A stretch of DNA of 64,000 nucleotides from Bactericera cockerelli (Eukaryota > Arthropoda > Insecta > Hemiptera > Triozidae). The translations under genes and the position numbers were made by a program. Under the pieces are notes generated by a model. It made no database searches and was not told where the DNA came from. It was given only the letters and a program-made list of their open reading frames with translations. Location of the stretch: the NCBI GenBank assembly GCA_024516035.1, contig CM044958.1, positions 41,955,743 to 42,019,742 on the forward strand, in the 5' to 3' direction. Positions 9,578 to 22,147 of this stretch are shown here, piece after piece; positions within the stretch are counted from its first letter, which is position 1, and each line of letters opens with the position of its first letter.

Positions 9578-10552
9578 CTGGAAAGGGGACATCAAGACAG
9601 ATTTTATTAGAGAGTAACTGTTCTAATATGTTTTATGGTTTATGATGTGAATAGTTCTTGTCTGACTCCCTGAATTAAGCTGGTGGTATAATTAAACCCC
9701 GATTTATGTATAATACTAGAACTACGACTACCTGTAGTAAGTATTAGTAGGGAAGCCTCGTTGCTTTAATGGAGTGTGGAAAAAATTAGAACTGAAAGTA
9801 AGATGCTACTGGAAAAAAGGACTTTATATTCTGGAATAACTAGCAGAGTCCAGCAAATGGAAAACAATAATTTAAAAATCACAAAGTTGATACACTATTA
9901 TTATTCTTGAAACCCTAGACACTCAATGCTTTCGATACCAAAATAAAAATAGTTGAAGCTAGACAGCGCCATAACGACACTCAATGAAGCTCATCCTCCA
10001 CCCTCTGGAAGCCTGACTTGGGTAGGGTAATCAAGTCGTTTTACATTAAAATTTTCCCACAGTATAAGACGCGTTTTGCCTTTTCCCTCCCTCTCTCTTC
10101 TTAAGTGAAGGGAAAGTTTTTCAAATGAATCGCTAATTGCCAAGATTATTCAAAGCAGCAGTTTCATTCCCCCCCCCCCCCCCTCTCTGGTTCCTATTTG
10201 GCTCTTGTGTTATTACTTTTCGGCGCTTCGGGTGAAATGAATTGTCTCCGCCAGTTTCAATACTTCCTGATTCGAAGAATTGAAAATGAGGAAAGAGATA
10301 TCGTCCCAGTTCGGAGTATTTTGATTTCTCGTGAGGTAAGTAATTTTGTGAGAAGATAACTAGGCACGTAAATATCTTACCCACTAACCTAGAGAGAGAT
10401 CATAAATTCACTTTGGCGTAGCTTCAGTCGCTAAAACAAGTACTTTATTAGGACGTATTTCTTCCTGGAAATATCCCTCCTGTATTATTCTATGACTAAT
10501 GTAATTCGTAACTTTATCATACAATATCAGAGTAGGTACCTACAGTACATAG
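9578..10552. other. Upstream of serpin exon 1; no gene seen
   Basis: Probably a 5' intron of the serpin, since exon 1 starts at an acceptor. It holds a 15-base poly(C) run near 10171-10185 and otherwise nothing recognisable. No 5' UTR exon or core promoter could be placed with confidence. Confidence 0.45.
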
Positions 10553-10850
10553 TAAAAAATACACTGCCAATTATGGAAAAAATTCTTCCCCGTGAATGGT
10601 TCTCATCTTTTACACTTGGCAATAAAAAATTTTATCCACTTTCATTGATCGCTAATTCTGATGTTTTTGTATTGTATTTTTACATGTTACTTGTATCTCC
10701 AAAATTTCTAACTTCAAATCTGTTTTATATGGTAGAATTTCGTTTTTTTCTCTTCCATCAGCATAAGATGAAGAGAAACAGGAATACTCACCATCAGGTG
10801 TTTTATAACCGAATGTGAAAATAATTATTTGCAGTGCTTTATTTAGATTA
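10553..10850 (+). repeat. F2-family interspersed repeat (5' part)
   Basis: Starts 'acactgccaattatgg' and carries 'acttgtatctccaaaatttc' and 'gttttatatggtagaat', both shared with the copy at 36089. It lacks the palindromic terminus found at 7797 and 40879. Confidence 0.5.
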
Positions 10851-13800
10851 GCAAAAATCAATACGTACTTATCTATTAAATTAACTTTTAAAAAAAAAAA
10901 AAAAATATGATCATAGCTTTGAATAATCGTTTACCCGTGTAGATTATTCTCTTATTAGCAGACTCTGAAAATGTATAGTGTATAAATATGTATTCTTCTT
11001 TCAGATCTGTACTTTATATAATGTGTTTCTAGTCACACGACTCACACGTAATATTATATACCAATATTATGCTATATTATCATGTATGTATTACCAGTTA
11101 TACAAGTACATATAAAGCAATTCATATTAGTACGTTATAGGTAAACAAGCTGTTACATCTGCTATGATTCCTTGACCTTCGTAAACAGGTATTGCTAGTA
11201 GCCACTGGCCTGCAGGCGTTACTAATCCAGCAGCCAAATACATAAATGTTGGCAATTCTAATGCTCAAGAAGACACTAGGAAATTCCATGTTGGGTTCTT
11301 CGGATTCAATTTCCAGGCATAGTTGAGATTTGATGTGATATTGTAATGGCCGGGTCGAGACTAGATTTGCTCATGCATTCTGCAGGTTCTAAATATCTGT
11401 TATACCATTTTATACTTACTGCTCTGATAGAGCCAATATAGTATTTATTGAGCATTCGTTTTTGTGCTTTTTTTATGAATATTGAATAGCCACAGAATCA
11501 AATAAATGAGCAAAAATGCATGGGATACTAGGATTCTAACTCAAATCACCACAATATTTGTATTTATGGTAAAGCTAGGCTTGTTGTGTTGGTCTACTCT
11601 AGCTCTTGTGGTTGTATTGTAATATTTGAAAACTGATAGATTAAACCTGTGGTTTTACAAGAAGGGTGCCACACCTACATAAGAACAGTAATAATTGCAA
11701 AAAATTCAGCCCTGAGGTTCTGAGAATTCAAAATATTCTTCTTTTTTAATAAAGCTAGGAGTAAAATTTGATTTCAAAAGAATTTCGCCAGAAAACCACA
11801 GGAAATTCGGTTTTACCATCACTCCCACTCAATTTGTTATTTATACGTGAAGGTTTTCTGAGGAAGAGAGATACTTATATAGCATTGTTATTGTATTTTA
11901 TATTAAAAACAAGTTATAGAATACCTATCTCCCTCTTCCTTCTACGTGAAGAAAAAGATAAGGAAGAATGAATATATAAGAAGGAAAGCAAAGACCCAAG
12001 GAGCTCAGGGTTCAGAAGGAAAGGAAACGTCATTATAAAAAATTTCGGGAGACATTTGTCTTTGATATTTTTATGTAATTTAAGGATCCTCCCATCCCTG
12101 TTCCCCAGCATCATGTGTCACCCAGCAGACGTGCGGTGTACGTGAGCAGCTTATATCATGTGCCTTTGAGCGTAATAGCAAACAGGGTCCTTATATTGCC
12201 TTCTATGATATATTTGAAATTCACTTTGAAAAAGAGGATTTGTTTTCTTTATCTCATTTGTGTTTCAAAAGACATGTTATATACATATGTCACAGTTTAT
12301 TCCTAAGTATAATTTAGGTCAGGAATATTCTTTGGTTTTTTGCTTGGTTTTAAGTAACCAATTTTCAATCAACCAGAACCAGTTCATATTGGATACGTAG
12401 CATAGAAAATCATCCCACAAGGCTCAAGGGGTATACGAGTAATATTATTTGACAATGGTGAAAAGCAATTTTTGTAATACTGTAGCAAAAAGGAATAATT
12501 TCGTTACATAACATAGGACTCATAGTTTCGCATGTATGTATATTTGTGTAATATAACAATATAGAACAAAACATTAATCAGCATATTTTGTAATAAAAGC
12601 CTTGTTTCTGTGATATGAACATAAATAAGCTTTTGGGCATAATTACGAACAGGGTCCCGAGGAAACCCATGCATATACACAAAACCCAATCATACATTTT
12701 ACATTGATTATCTCTAATTAGAATTAAATAGGTCTCAATCTCAAAGTCATCAGGCACCTCCACCAAAGCTTTTATTATTAGACTAGTCGTGTTGCGGACA
12801 GGCCTGCGGAGCGTGTGAGTTAATTGAGCCATTACCGACTTGTAATTAATACCTATGTAATTTTAATTATGAACGATAGTCCAACCGAAACCAAAACTAC
12901 ACAAGTTAAACTGATGAATGTCTTTAAAAGAAGATATTGCATATTCATGGGAAAATCAAAATCCCATCAAAGTCACCACAATAATACCTGCCCTGTTTTA
13001 ACAGTCGTCGGCTATTGTACTTTCACTACAACTAGTGGTTTGACAAAATATAAGCCAGAAGTTTCAGGCGAAATGCAGAAGAAAAGGATTGGTATGGAGG
13101 ATTATCGGAGTAAATTCTTCCTGGGCGGGGCTTTGCAACCTACTTCTTCCGGACCCTGTATCAGGGAAAGCTTATGTGTGTCTGATATCCTATTCTTTGA
13201 GAGCTCCAATATTTTGGTTGCATCATTATACCCACCTCCCCTCTCCTCCAAATACTCCGTAATGTCCCTTTTCAATCCTCTCCAATATCCTCCAACACTG
13301 GCAGCGTTTTGTATTCCTTGATATTGTAGATTCTATTTCCTTTTGGATATCAATAATATCTATGTCTGATGTATCTCATGGCGTAAATTCTGTGTTCCTT
13401 GTGTGCCTCTATTGATTGTATATCCAGATTAAACTTTTGTTCTACTCCTTACTATTACACTGCCTACAGCTTTTCTATTGAAATCATTCATGTCGGCCTG
13501 GAGTTCTGTTCAGTTTCTTGTTTCCCTTTCTTTCTCTCACTTTCTCTCCTCCTAGAGAGGCACTATTTTTGGTGGAACTCATTGTACCGAGTATGGGGAT
13601 TAATACCAGTTAAAACGGACATTTTAGGTTTGTGCGCTATAGACATACTCATCCAGAACTATGGGTAATCTGTAGAGAAGTATTAGATATAGAACCTGAA
13701 CATAGGGATACAATATTTTTAAAGATGAAATTTGATGTTCTATAAATTCTATATAATTTGACACACATATGTATGCTGATATTTATATCTTTGTCTCGTG

Positions 13801-15672
13801 ACAATACCTGCGCATGATAAAAACTTATAAGCAAAACTTTGTAGATGGCATGCAGATATAAAACTCTCAGACTCCGCAAACTTTGATAATAAGCTCTAAC
13901 AATGAGTATGTATTTTGATGTATATTGTATATGATTGTGAGTTGGTAATGTAGATATATACTAGTATGAATGGGTATATAATTATATGATATAATAGAAA
14001 ACAGTAAAACAATTCTGGAGTAGAAATCACAATCGTTACAGTTCGATTCCTAGAGTCGTCCAAAAATTATCACCCATATGTGCCTCAATATTAGTATTGA
14101 TGTACGGAATTATTGACCAACAACAACTGAGATATCCGAGTATGGTAAAAGTTTTTGATTTATTAGTAGGTATTAAAACTTGGAACAGAAAATATGAAAA
14201 CAGAGAAGAGTTGGGTTGGCAGTTGAAGAATTTTTTAATCAACACAATTTTTCCTATGCTGAGATTCCTAATACTTCTTGAGTAATATCTTCTTGAGTAT
14301 GGTCTATCTCTAATAGCTTCATGGTCCAGCGATCAACCGTTATTTCAATGAGAAGACAACTACCAGGTGATGGGGACTACTAAAAGTTTAGAAGGGACGC
14401 TATGGCACACAATAGGAGAGGATCAACCTGAAGGGTAGGAACAATGACTCCAGGAATCAGCCTGCAGGGATGAATAACGAGTTAGAAAGATACAGGGAGG
14501 AATCCCCCCCCCCCTAGTTGTATTGTTAACGCAGACCAAAGTTTCGTCCCAGCGGGGGGACTTATCATACACTGAGGAGAATCTTCAGAGCCCATGTGAA
14601 GAACTTTATGAAATATATAAAAGTCAGGAAGGCAACTCCTATTCAACTTTTCCTCTCCGCCTTCTCCTTCCGCCTGTGAAAGCTCCCTGACTCAGGGAGA
14701 GGGGAGGGGCTGTGGAGGTCTCAGCTATCTTGGCAGTTATAAACAAGAGCTTTCAGTTCAAAGACAGCAATGCGCGCTACTAGAAGTGCACTGCATGATT
14801 ATAAGTTTCAACATAAATTGGTAGTTTTGTTTGCTTTAACACTTGATTTGTGTGCAATAGAAGAACAATATTTTCAAGAAAAAGTATGTATATTCCAATG
14901 TAGGTATGTATATCTGTCTAGGTTGGTGATGTTAAGTAAGAAGAAAATATAATAATTAGACAGCTATGGGGCTGTTCAACGTACCTTCCTGTTTGGTGTT
15001 GAGTCTTGGCTTATGATTTAATCATCGGCTGCTTCCTGGTAAACAAAGAAATGGACTAGTAGGTACTTCAAAAAAAAAGAATTAAAAATCACCTCAGCTC
15101 ATCATATTGTTAGATAAAATTAAAGATATCACAATTAACAAGGATCTTTTTAGAGCCAACTTATTTTACTAAAATGCATTTAAGTAAAACACTACACTAG
15201 AGGTTCATTTGAGTTAAAACATCAAGAACAAAATTAGGAACGTTCTGAAATTATTGCACAAGCGTAAAAAAGGTTTAGATTCTCGCGATGGACGTAATAA
15301 TATTTTGTTTTCTTTTGGTTGATACTTCTGGACGCACAAAACAAGAAGGTTCAGATGAATTCAGATTAATTATTTTTATGAGGAAATAAAATGACTTGAT
15401 CGGTAAAACAAAACAAGAAAGATAATTTAAGTAATTAAAATTAATCAAAATAAAAGTTAAGTTTAAAATAAAAATAAGAGAAAATAAACAAAATGAATAT
15501 GACTAAAAGGTAAAATATGAAATGGTATAAAATGATCTCAGCTTGAACTTGTGAGAACACTGAGAAATAACCAGACTGCTTTGTGATCAAAGGATAAGTG
15601 AGACTCAAGTTACTGAACCTTAGGTCCACCTGATCCTGGGAATATCCAGCTAATTATAGATGGTTATAATAA
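10851..15672. other. No recognisable gene or repeat family
   Basis: About 4.8 kb of AT-rich DNA. I checked the longer frames (for example 12824-13321 plus, 165 codons) and see no domain, signal peptide or splice-supported exon. A TATATAAAAG box occurs at 14613 and a TATAAA at 14739, but with no initiator at the right distance. A poly(C) run lies near 14505. Confidence 0.5.
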
Positions 15673-15680
15673 TACTTGCA

Positions 15681-15982
15681 GTCACCGTGGCAGAGTGAGT
15701 TAGCGCGCTAGGCATTGCACACACGGTGACCTGGGTTCGATCCCCAGCGGGGCAGGAATTTTTCTGCTCTGTACTTGGATGTTCGGGGTCCACTCATACC
15801 TCGTGAGGAAAAATGAGTAGTTACTTGTATGAGTAACGACCAGTGGCGGCATTACCAGGATAAAATGAAATTAATGTCATAGAATAATTCGAAATGTAAA
15901 GGAGGCTCTTGGTAATGCTGCGCTACCCACAAAAATTGTGAAGAGGCCTTGTGCTTCACCACAAATAAAACAATACTACAAC
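15681..15982 (+). mobile_element. tRNA-derived SINE, family S1
   Basis: The head has an A box (TGGCAGAGTGAGTTAGCGCG) and a B box (GGTTCGATCCC). It is followed by a body with 'ccactcatacctcgtgagg', the motif 'gctgcgctacccac' and an AATAAAA-like tail. An 8-bp repeat, tacttgca, flanks it (15673-15680 and 15983-15990). The 5' and 3' ends of the tRNA-like part do not pair, so this is not a tRNA gene. Other copies: 39776-39863 and 63473-63708, both minus. Confidence 0.8.
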
Positions 15983-15990
15983 TACTTGCA

Positions 15991-16600
15991 ATGTTGACGT
16001 ACTTGCCGACATTTCAACACCTCACGAGAGACGCACTACCGAATTAATTTTGAATGAGTTATAATCGGAACTATGAATGATACCGCTAAGATAATAACTA
16101 TCTATACATAATATGTGTACATAATTATTTTGTGCTATAGGTAATTAGGTATGCTAATTTTATCGGAGAATTAGTTATAAGTGATTATTTCTGCTGTAAT
16201 TATTATCTAGGGAAACTATAGTATTAATCGGACTGATCAAAGTTTATCGCGCAGGTGAATCGTGTTTGGCCTGATCTCAGATCTCTGAGAATCGCCTGAG
16301 TACTGACCACTAGTGACCAAAACACGGAGATGCCAACAGATGAGAGGGGGGACATCACGTGTTGGGCCTGTACTGTTGTGTACCAGACAAAGTTAGGCGA
16401 AAACGTGGTTAACCCTTACTGGGATTCATTAGCGAGTAACATGGAAGTAGGTATTATTCATTTAGTTATTAATTTTTGTGCAAGAGGATAAAAGGGCCAG
16501 CATGGTATCTTAAGAGTAGAAAATCTTGCCCGATACAACAAAAAAACCTGTATCGTATCATTAGAAATTAAGTTAGTTTTTACAATATGATATCGTTTGT
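15991..16600. other. No feature seen
   Basis: AT-rich DNA; nothing coding or repeated was recognised. Confidence 0.4.
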
Positions 16601-17090
16601 TACTTTCCTTATCATATTGAAAAGAAAACTAATGTAAATAATGGTCTGAAGGTTTCGATGTCCAGTTGCCACAACAGATTTTAGGGTCCCCAGACCCCAA
16701 ATGCTACTGATGGATGGATGGTGGATGTAGACAAAACTCTTCTTTGAAATGGACGCTGGAAGCTGGAAATAGCGGTATATAGTCTATATAGATAAGTTTT
16801 GGCAGGATTGGGAGGTTCTGGCCTAAACGGTAAAAAAACCAAAAGAAAATTTGTAAACAACTTTTTTTTTACAAAACAGTGGGTGTTCATTTTGGGTCAT
16901 TTTCGAACTCTTGTGAACTGGCCCTATTGTTGGAGATTTTTCGCCTGGAATGAATTCTTTATCATAAAGGGGGGTAGTGGCACATCAAATCTAACGTTAT
17001 TAAGTGATTAATACAAATATATAGATATTAATTTTCCACTAATTGTTACAGTTTTGTCACAAGTGGCGAAATTAGACCGCGGCTTTGACT
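16601..17090 (+). repeat. Diverged copy of repeat family F1
   Basis: Starts 'tactttccttatcatatt' and near its end has 'cacatcaaatctaacg' and 'agtggcgaaatt', matching in order the phrases of the two better copies at 44888 and 49312. The middle is strongly diverged. Confidence 0.45.
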
Positions 17091-17203
17091 GAATGGTTAG
17101 ATTGGTTAGCGATATTATTCACGATTTTTAAATAAAAATTGGTAATTTAACATTAGATTAATATTAATTAAGTGTGTCTATTCAAAATACATAAAGTCTG
17201 ACT

Positions 17204-17275
17204 GGTTGACTATAAACAGGGAGCAGACGAGCAGTCTGACTGGGAGACTATAAACAGGGAGTAGACCAGCAATGG
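17204..17275. repeat. Short tandem duplication (about 36 bp x 2)
   Basis: 'agtctgactgg' ... 'gactataaacagggag' occurs twice in a row with a few substitutions. I see nothing else between 17090 and 18540. Confidence 0.6.
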
Positions 17276-18540
17276 CTTGGTTATTGGGGGCCCTTGTCAA
17301 TTATTAGCCTCCTTTAAAGAAAGTCGTAGAGTTGCAGAGTCATTCATCCACTATCTGGCTAGCATCGTTCACGATTACGCCACCCTATAATGATGATGAT
17401 TCAAACTACAAATGAATTTACGAACCATCTTTCACTTTTAATATAGTCTAATATTTCCAACACCACCCTTGTTTCCAAGTCGCCTCAAAGTCTACCTCTT
17501 CCTTCTAATTCCCGGAATAGTTTGCAAATCCCATTCATTCATAATCCAGATATCTTATACAGAGGTTAACCTCAGGTATTGATACGAAGTTGTCTATCAG
17601 GGGATACAACAAGTCCATTGGTTTTTACCTAGCCGGTTGTGTGGGTTTTCCAGATGACTATCCGCACCCAACTCCGGCCAGAGAGGATCAAGTTTATAAA
17701 TATTTACACTAGCTGCTATAGGTGTGTAGGTTGTACGTGTGTACTGTTATGTATATAGCCTAACATATAACGAATAGATAGGTATATGTATGTTTGTGTA
17801 ATTTCTATTTACCTACGACGACATCGGAACTATTAGGTTTAAATTATTGACATGACAACAACACAATACATTTCTAAATACTATTTTACTAATACTAATG
17901 TGTTATTATTATTAATGTATGCTCAATTGCTTCATTCAATTCATTTGAAGATTTATTTGAATAAATAATTTCATCCGTAACCAGATTTTTTAATAATGTA
18001 TGTACTAGGAATGTCCCTGTTTCCACAACTACCCTCTTGAACCAGAAATGAAATCCTCACCCCACTCTTGTTTACATGACGCGACAGCTTACTGGACCCA
18101 GTGCAATGCAATGTCCACGTCCTGCCTCTGTCCAAGAACATAAATAGAGCGGGGCTTTCGATCTATCCAGAAATTACGCGAGCTCTGGGGATCACTGCTG
18201 GAAATAAGCGGCTGGAACAATGCAGTATTGCTGTGTTTGATTAAATTTTAGTAGTGGGTATTTTTATGTCCGAGGCCCAAATTGGGAGACCTTAAGATGC
18301 TTCAACCTCTCAAAATAGTAAAAATCCTCAGCTTCGTAGGTCGTGCTGACCCAAGTAGAAGTGACTGGATTTTTGGATACCAATTCTTCATGTATGAGAC
18401 TGAGACACGGAACATTATTTTAACATGACAAAAAAATACGAAATGTATCCGTAGCGTATATTATAGAGATAATACCGTATGTACAGTTGTATACACTGTA
18501 CAGTATAGCATTATAACCATTAGACGTATAAGTTAGGTTA
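17276..18540. other. No recognisable gene
   Basis: AT-rich except a GC-richer patch near 18060-18230. No splice-bounded exon or repeat copy was recognised. Confidence 0.4.
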
Positions 18541-18672
18541 GTTAGTTTAGTTATCATATTTGTGTTAATCACTTTCGTGATATCACAACTGTAATCTACC
18601 CTCAATCCGAGACTTGAACCACCGACCTCCAGGTTATAAGTCCGCCGCCTTATCGATCAAGCTACTGAGGTC
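18541..18672 (-). mobile_element. tRNA-derived SINE, family S2
   Basis: On the minus strand: GACCTCAGTAGCTTGATCGA (A-box region), CGGCGGACTTATAACCTGGA, then a B box (GGTGGTTCAAGTCTCGG), and a short body with 'gatatcacgaaagtgat' and 'acaaatatgataact'. The same layout occurs at 37528, 39020 and 60352, with a partial copy at 48880. Confidence 0.75.
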
Positions 18673-18828
18673 AATCATTAGACGTATATAAGTATTAAAA
18701 GTGGACATTGTATGTCTCACAGCAACATCCTCAGTTTCCTCAGGAGGTTACAGCTTTGCTAATCAGCTCCTCTGCGGGTTATCATCTTCCGCTGTGATAA
18801 GATTCACCAACTCTTACGGGTAAATAAC

Positions 18829-19042
18829 CTATAATAATAACACTCTTCAGTGGAAGGTAACCACCAGGCGAGGTTAATGCTTAAAGCATTTTCTACCACC
18901 TAACTATTAGAGTCTTATTATTATGTGGTCACAAACTCAAATTAATGAGGAAAAATTCATGCACTGGGTGACATTCGAACCAACTGATCCCTATGCTACC
19001 TGGATTACCAGACTAGGGCATTAACCACTTGACTACCAGTGC
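18829..19042 (-). mobile_element. tRNA-derived SINE, family S6, with intact acceptor stem
   Basis: The head (18961-19042, 82 nt) starts GCACTGG and ends CCAGTGC, a perfect 7-bp acceptor stem. It has an A-box-like AGTCAAGTGGTTAATGCC and a B box GGTTCGAAT. The body runs on through 'cctcattaatttgagtttg' to a (TTA)n tail. A tail-only copy lies at 43541-43665. The body and the (TTA)n tail show it to be a SINE and not a tRNA gene. Confidence 0.75.
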
Positions 19043-19319
19043 ACTTAATTTTGACCAAAGAAAGTATTTCCATTCCATTTGCTTCCAACGCGTAAGAACA
19101 CTTAAACATACGTGGAGTGACCCCACATGATGTACTAAGCATGTATATTATTACGCGTGTATTACACAGAAACGCTTACTACAGAGAGAAGTTGAATGCT
19201 ACCCTTCCCTTGGGACCACGTGCAGAGCTCAGCATAAAGCTCTCTCCACTGCCCGGGCTCATATTATTACCCTGGCACTTCTACAATGCCCCGTCTCATT
19301 ACTTTTATTAAGAGTATAT

Positions 19320-19480
19320 TCATTTTTTTACGGGAACAAGAGGCTGAAAACGAGGAAGAGAGGAAAGGAGATAGAAGGGGTTTCCATAGGAAGAAAAGAA
19401 AGGAAGAGAGAGATAGGAGAGGTTTCCATAGGTAAAGAGAGGTTTCCATAGGTAGAGAGAGACAGGAGAGGTTTCCATAA
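19320..19480. repeat. Short purine-rich minisatellite
   Basis: 'agaggtttccatagg' recurs four to five times at irregular 20-40 base spacing with GA-rich filler. The reverse-strand frames through it (SLYLWKPL repeats) are by-products. The next 180 bases (19530-19710) are CT-rich. Confidence 0.6.
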
Positions 19481-20340
19481 GATCCATGTACATAATGGGC
19501 GCCATTTATTTTCAAATTGAATAACATCAATTTAATGCGCCTCTCTCTTCCCTTCTTGCTCTCTTACCCCTGCCTCTCTATCCTGCTTCGTCTCTTTTTC
19601 CTGTCTCTCTTCCCTTCTTCCTGACTATCCTCTTCTCTTTAGTCTTTTATTCTCTCTTTTCTCTTCTCCAGATTTTTATTCTCACGTGGAATGGATAGGT
19701 TTCCATTGTATCAATAGTCCACGCCGATGTTCCAGGATCATTACAGATTGCAGTACTCGTAGTGTCCACAAGACTCTCTGCTGAGTCTCTGGCTGGATGA
19801 AGGGGTAGTCAAGCCTTCTGAAGACAACGGAGTAGCCTCAGTTAAGATCAGTGTCGTCATGACATGCATATGCCTTTTCCTTCCGACATGACATCCGTAT
19901 GCTAATAAACATGAGATGATTACAGTCAAACCTAGATATAACAGAATTCAAATTTCTCTTATATCCAGATTCGACTGTATCTCATTTGTTGCTGCTTGAT
20001 GAAAGAGTCCATATCAGGTCCTCAAGTATCATCGCAGCGATGCCCGTGTGAGTGTGAACGCGTCTTATGCCTGCCGGTCTCTACTCCCTGAAGTGCATCA
20101 CGTCTGACTACGTGCTGCAAGCTGTCTCTAAGTAGGTTGAAAACGTGGATGTAAAGTAAGTGAGTAGAACGCGTGAATGTAAAATAGGTAGCGTGAATGA
20201 TGTTGGAAATGCTTTTCATGTATATCTTGAAATCAATGAGAATGTTTTCAAGGAAAATATAAAGTGCCCGAAGCAGAATCGTCAGTTCCTCAGGGGGATA
20301 CGGGAATAATTTCTAATGAAATGCTCCTGGAGGCAAAAGG
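19481..20340. other. No gene seen
   Basis: A CT-rich stretch to about 19710, then mixed-composition DNA without recognisable coding, RNA or repeat content. Confidence 0.4.
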
Positions 20341-20433
20341 TGAATTCGGTGCGAAGATTATTCGCACCTTTTTCGCATGTATGAATTCAGTGCCGCCTAA
20401 AAAAGGTGATGTACGAGTTCGGTGCGGTCTTAA

Positions 20434-20724
20434 CACTTTGAGCCCCAGAGCTAAGATCGGCGAGTGAGCACGAGGGACCACAAATTTCAGATTCCAACAC
20501 TCATACATTGCTCCCAATGACCACTAGAACCTGTTCCCTATGAGATACACATAGAAACGAATACCATAGGGAGTACTCATGTCTTCCAAGTAAAGGAAGG
20601 TCGTGAATACCATATAGAGTACACAAGTCTACAGTGAAATTTTGGGTGAGGGTCATATATGGTACTCATGTCCTTTGTGAAATGTCAGCTGAGGGTCATA
20701 TATGGTATTCATGGGCTCAAAGTG
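20434..20724. mobile_element. piggyBac-type MITE (291 bp) flanked by TTAA
   Basis: Terminal inverted repeats CACTTTGAGCCC (20434-20445) and GGGCTCAAAGTG (20713-20724) are flanked by TTAA at 20430-20433 and 20725-20728. A TTAA target duplication and a CACTTTGAG-like end are the known signature of piggyBac elements. The third array block has the same flanks joined at a single TTAA (21717-21720), which is the empty site. There is no coding capacity. Confidence 0.88.
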
Positions 20725-20871
20725 TTAATGACTTATAAATTGATTGTTTGTTTATAATGTACTAGTTGCTTGTTAACAGTCATCCTGCTTTTATTAAGTT
20801 AGTAGATTATTTTGGGGGGGAAACAATTAATATATTTATTAATGACATTCAGCAAGACTGTCCATTTCCTC

Positions 20872-21130
20872 CTTGAAGGCCGTGCCTTGGGTTTATAGTA
20901 GGGTTAGGTAAAATACAATGAAGGCCATGCCTTGGGTTTATAGTAGGGTTAGGTAAAATACAATGACGGCCATGTCTTGGTTTTATAGTAGGGTTAAGTA
21001 AAATACAATGACGGCCATGCCTTGGGTTTATAGTAGGGTTAGGTAAAATACAATGAAGACCATGCCTTGGGTTTATAGTAGGGTTAGGTAAAATACAATG
21101 AAGGCCATGCCTCGGTTTATTATTGAAGGC
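20872..21130. repeat. 45-bp minisatellite, block 1
   Basis: Units of 45 bp, 'aaggccatgccttgggttta' plus 'tagtagggttaggtaaaata' plus 'caatg', about six copies. As 45 is divisible by three, a repetitive frame stays open on the minus strand (GLHCILPNPTINPRH). It is a translation by-product; no splice or start context supports it. Confidence 0.8.
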
Positions 21131-21183
21131 CATGCCTAATAGGAAAAAATACTATAATTACCTGATGATCAGGTAATTATAGT

Positions 21184-21269
21184 ATTTTGGGTGAGGGTCA
21201 TATATGGTACTCATGTCCTTTGTGAAATGTCAGCTGAGGGTCATATATGGTATTCATGGGCTCAAAGTG
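21184..21269. mobile_element. Truncated second copy of the same MITE
   Basis: Identical or nearly so to the right-hand end of the MITE at 20434-20724. It ends GGGCTCAAAGTG and is followed by TTAA (21270-21273) and the same flank. Its left part is missing, and the break coincides with a palindrome (21147-21186). Confidence 0.8.
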
Positions 21270-21395
21270 TTAATGACTTATAAATTGATTGTTTGTTTAT
21301 AATGTACTAGTTGCTTGTTAACAGTCATCCTGCTTTTATTAAGTTAGTAGATTATTTTGTAGATAGTTACATTCAGCAAGACTGTCCATTTCCTC

Positions 21396-21520
21396 CTTGA
21401 AGGCCGTGCCTTGGGTTTATAGTAGAGTTAGGTAAAATACAATGACGGCCATGCCTTGGGTTTATAGTAGGGTTAGGTAAAATACAATGAAGGCCATGCC
21501 TCGGTTTATTAATTGAAGGC
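21396..21520. repeat. 45-bp minisatellite, block 2
   Basis: The same unit as block 1, about three copies. Confidence 0.8.
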
Positions 21521-21842
21521 CATGCCTATAAGGAAAAAAATACTATAATTACCTGATCACTAGGGCAAGTACCAGGGCACCGAATTCATACATGACCTTT
21601 TTTAGGCGGCACCGAATTGGCAATAGGTGATTTCGGTGCGAAGATTACCCGCACCTTTTTCGCATGTATGAATTCGGTGCCGCCTAAAAAAGGTGATGTA
21701 CGAGTTCGGTGCGGTCTTAATGACTTATAAATTGATTTTTTGTTTATAATGTACTAGTTGCTTGTTAACATTCATCCTGCTGTTATTAAGTTAGTAGATT
21801 ATTTTGTAGATAGTTACATTCAGCAAGACTGTCCATTTCCTC

Positions 21843-22147
21843 CTTGAAGGCCATGCCTTGGGTTTATAGTAGGGTTAGATAAAATACAATGAAGGCCATG
21901 CCTTGAGTTTATAGTAGGTTTAGGTAAAATACAATGAAGGCCATGCCTTGGGTTTATAGTAGGGTTAAGTAAAATACAATGACGGCCATGCCTTGTGTTT
22001 ATAGTAGGGTTAGGTAAAATACAATGAAGGCCATGCCTTGGGTTTATAGTATAAAATACAATGAAGGCCATGCCTTGGGTTTATAGTAGGGTTAGGTAAA
22101 ATACAATGACGGCCATGCCTCGGTTTATTAATTGAAGGCCATGCCTA
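21843..22147. repeat. 45-bp minisatellite, block 3
   Basis: The same unit, about six to seven copies with one shortened unit. The array ends in each block with 'cctcggtttatta' and 'aaggccatgcct'. Confidence 0.8.

Noticed and set aside
12824..13321. 165-codon plus-strand frame
   Set aside because: No domain, no signal peptide, unbiased composition and no splice context.
14600..14800. Core promoter with TATATAAAAG and TATAAA boxes
   Set aside because: No initiator motif at the expected 25-30 base distance and no coding exon downstream.
15681..15755. tRNA gene
   Set aside because: It has A and B boxes, but the 5' and 3' ends do not pair and a SINE body with flanking repeats follows.
20849..21133. 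Open frame with repeated GLHCILPNPTINPRH
   Set aside because: Produced by a 45-bp minisatellite whose length is a multiple of three; the same repeat at 21820-22071 gives the same artefact.
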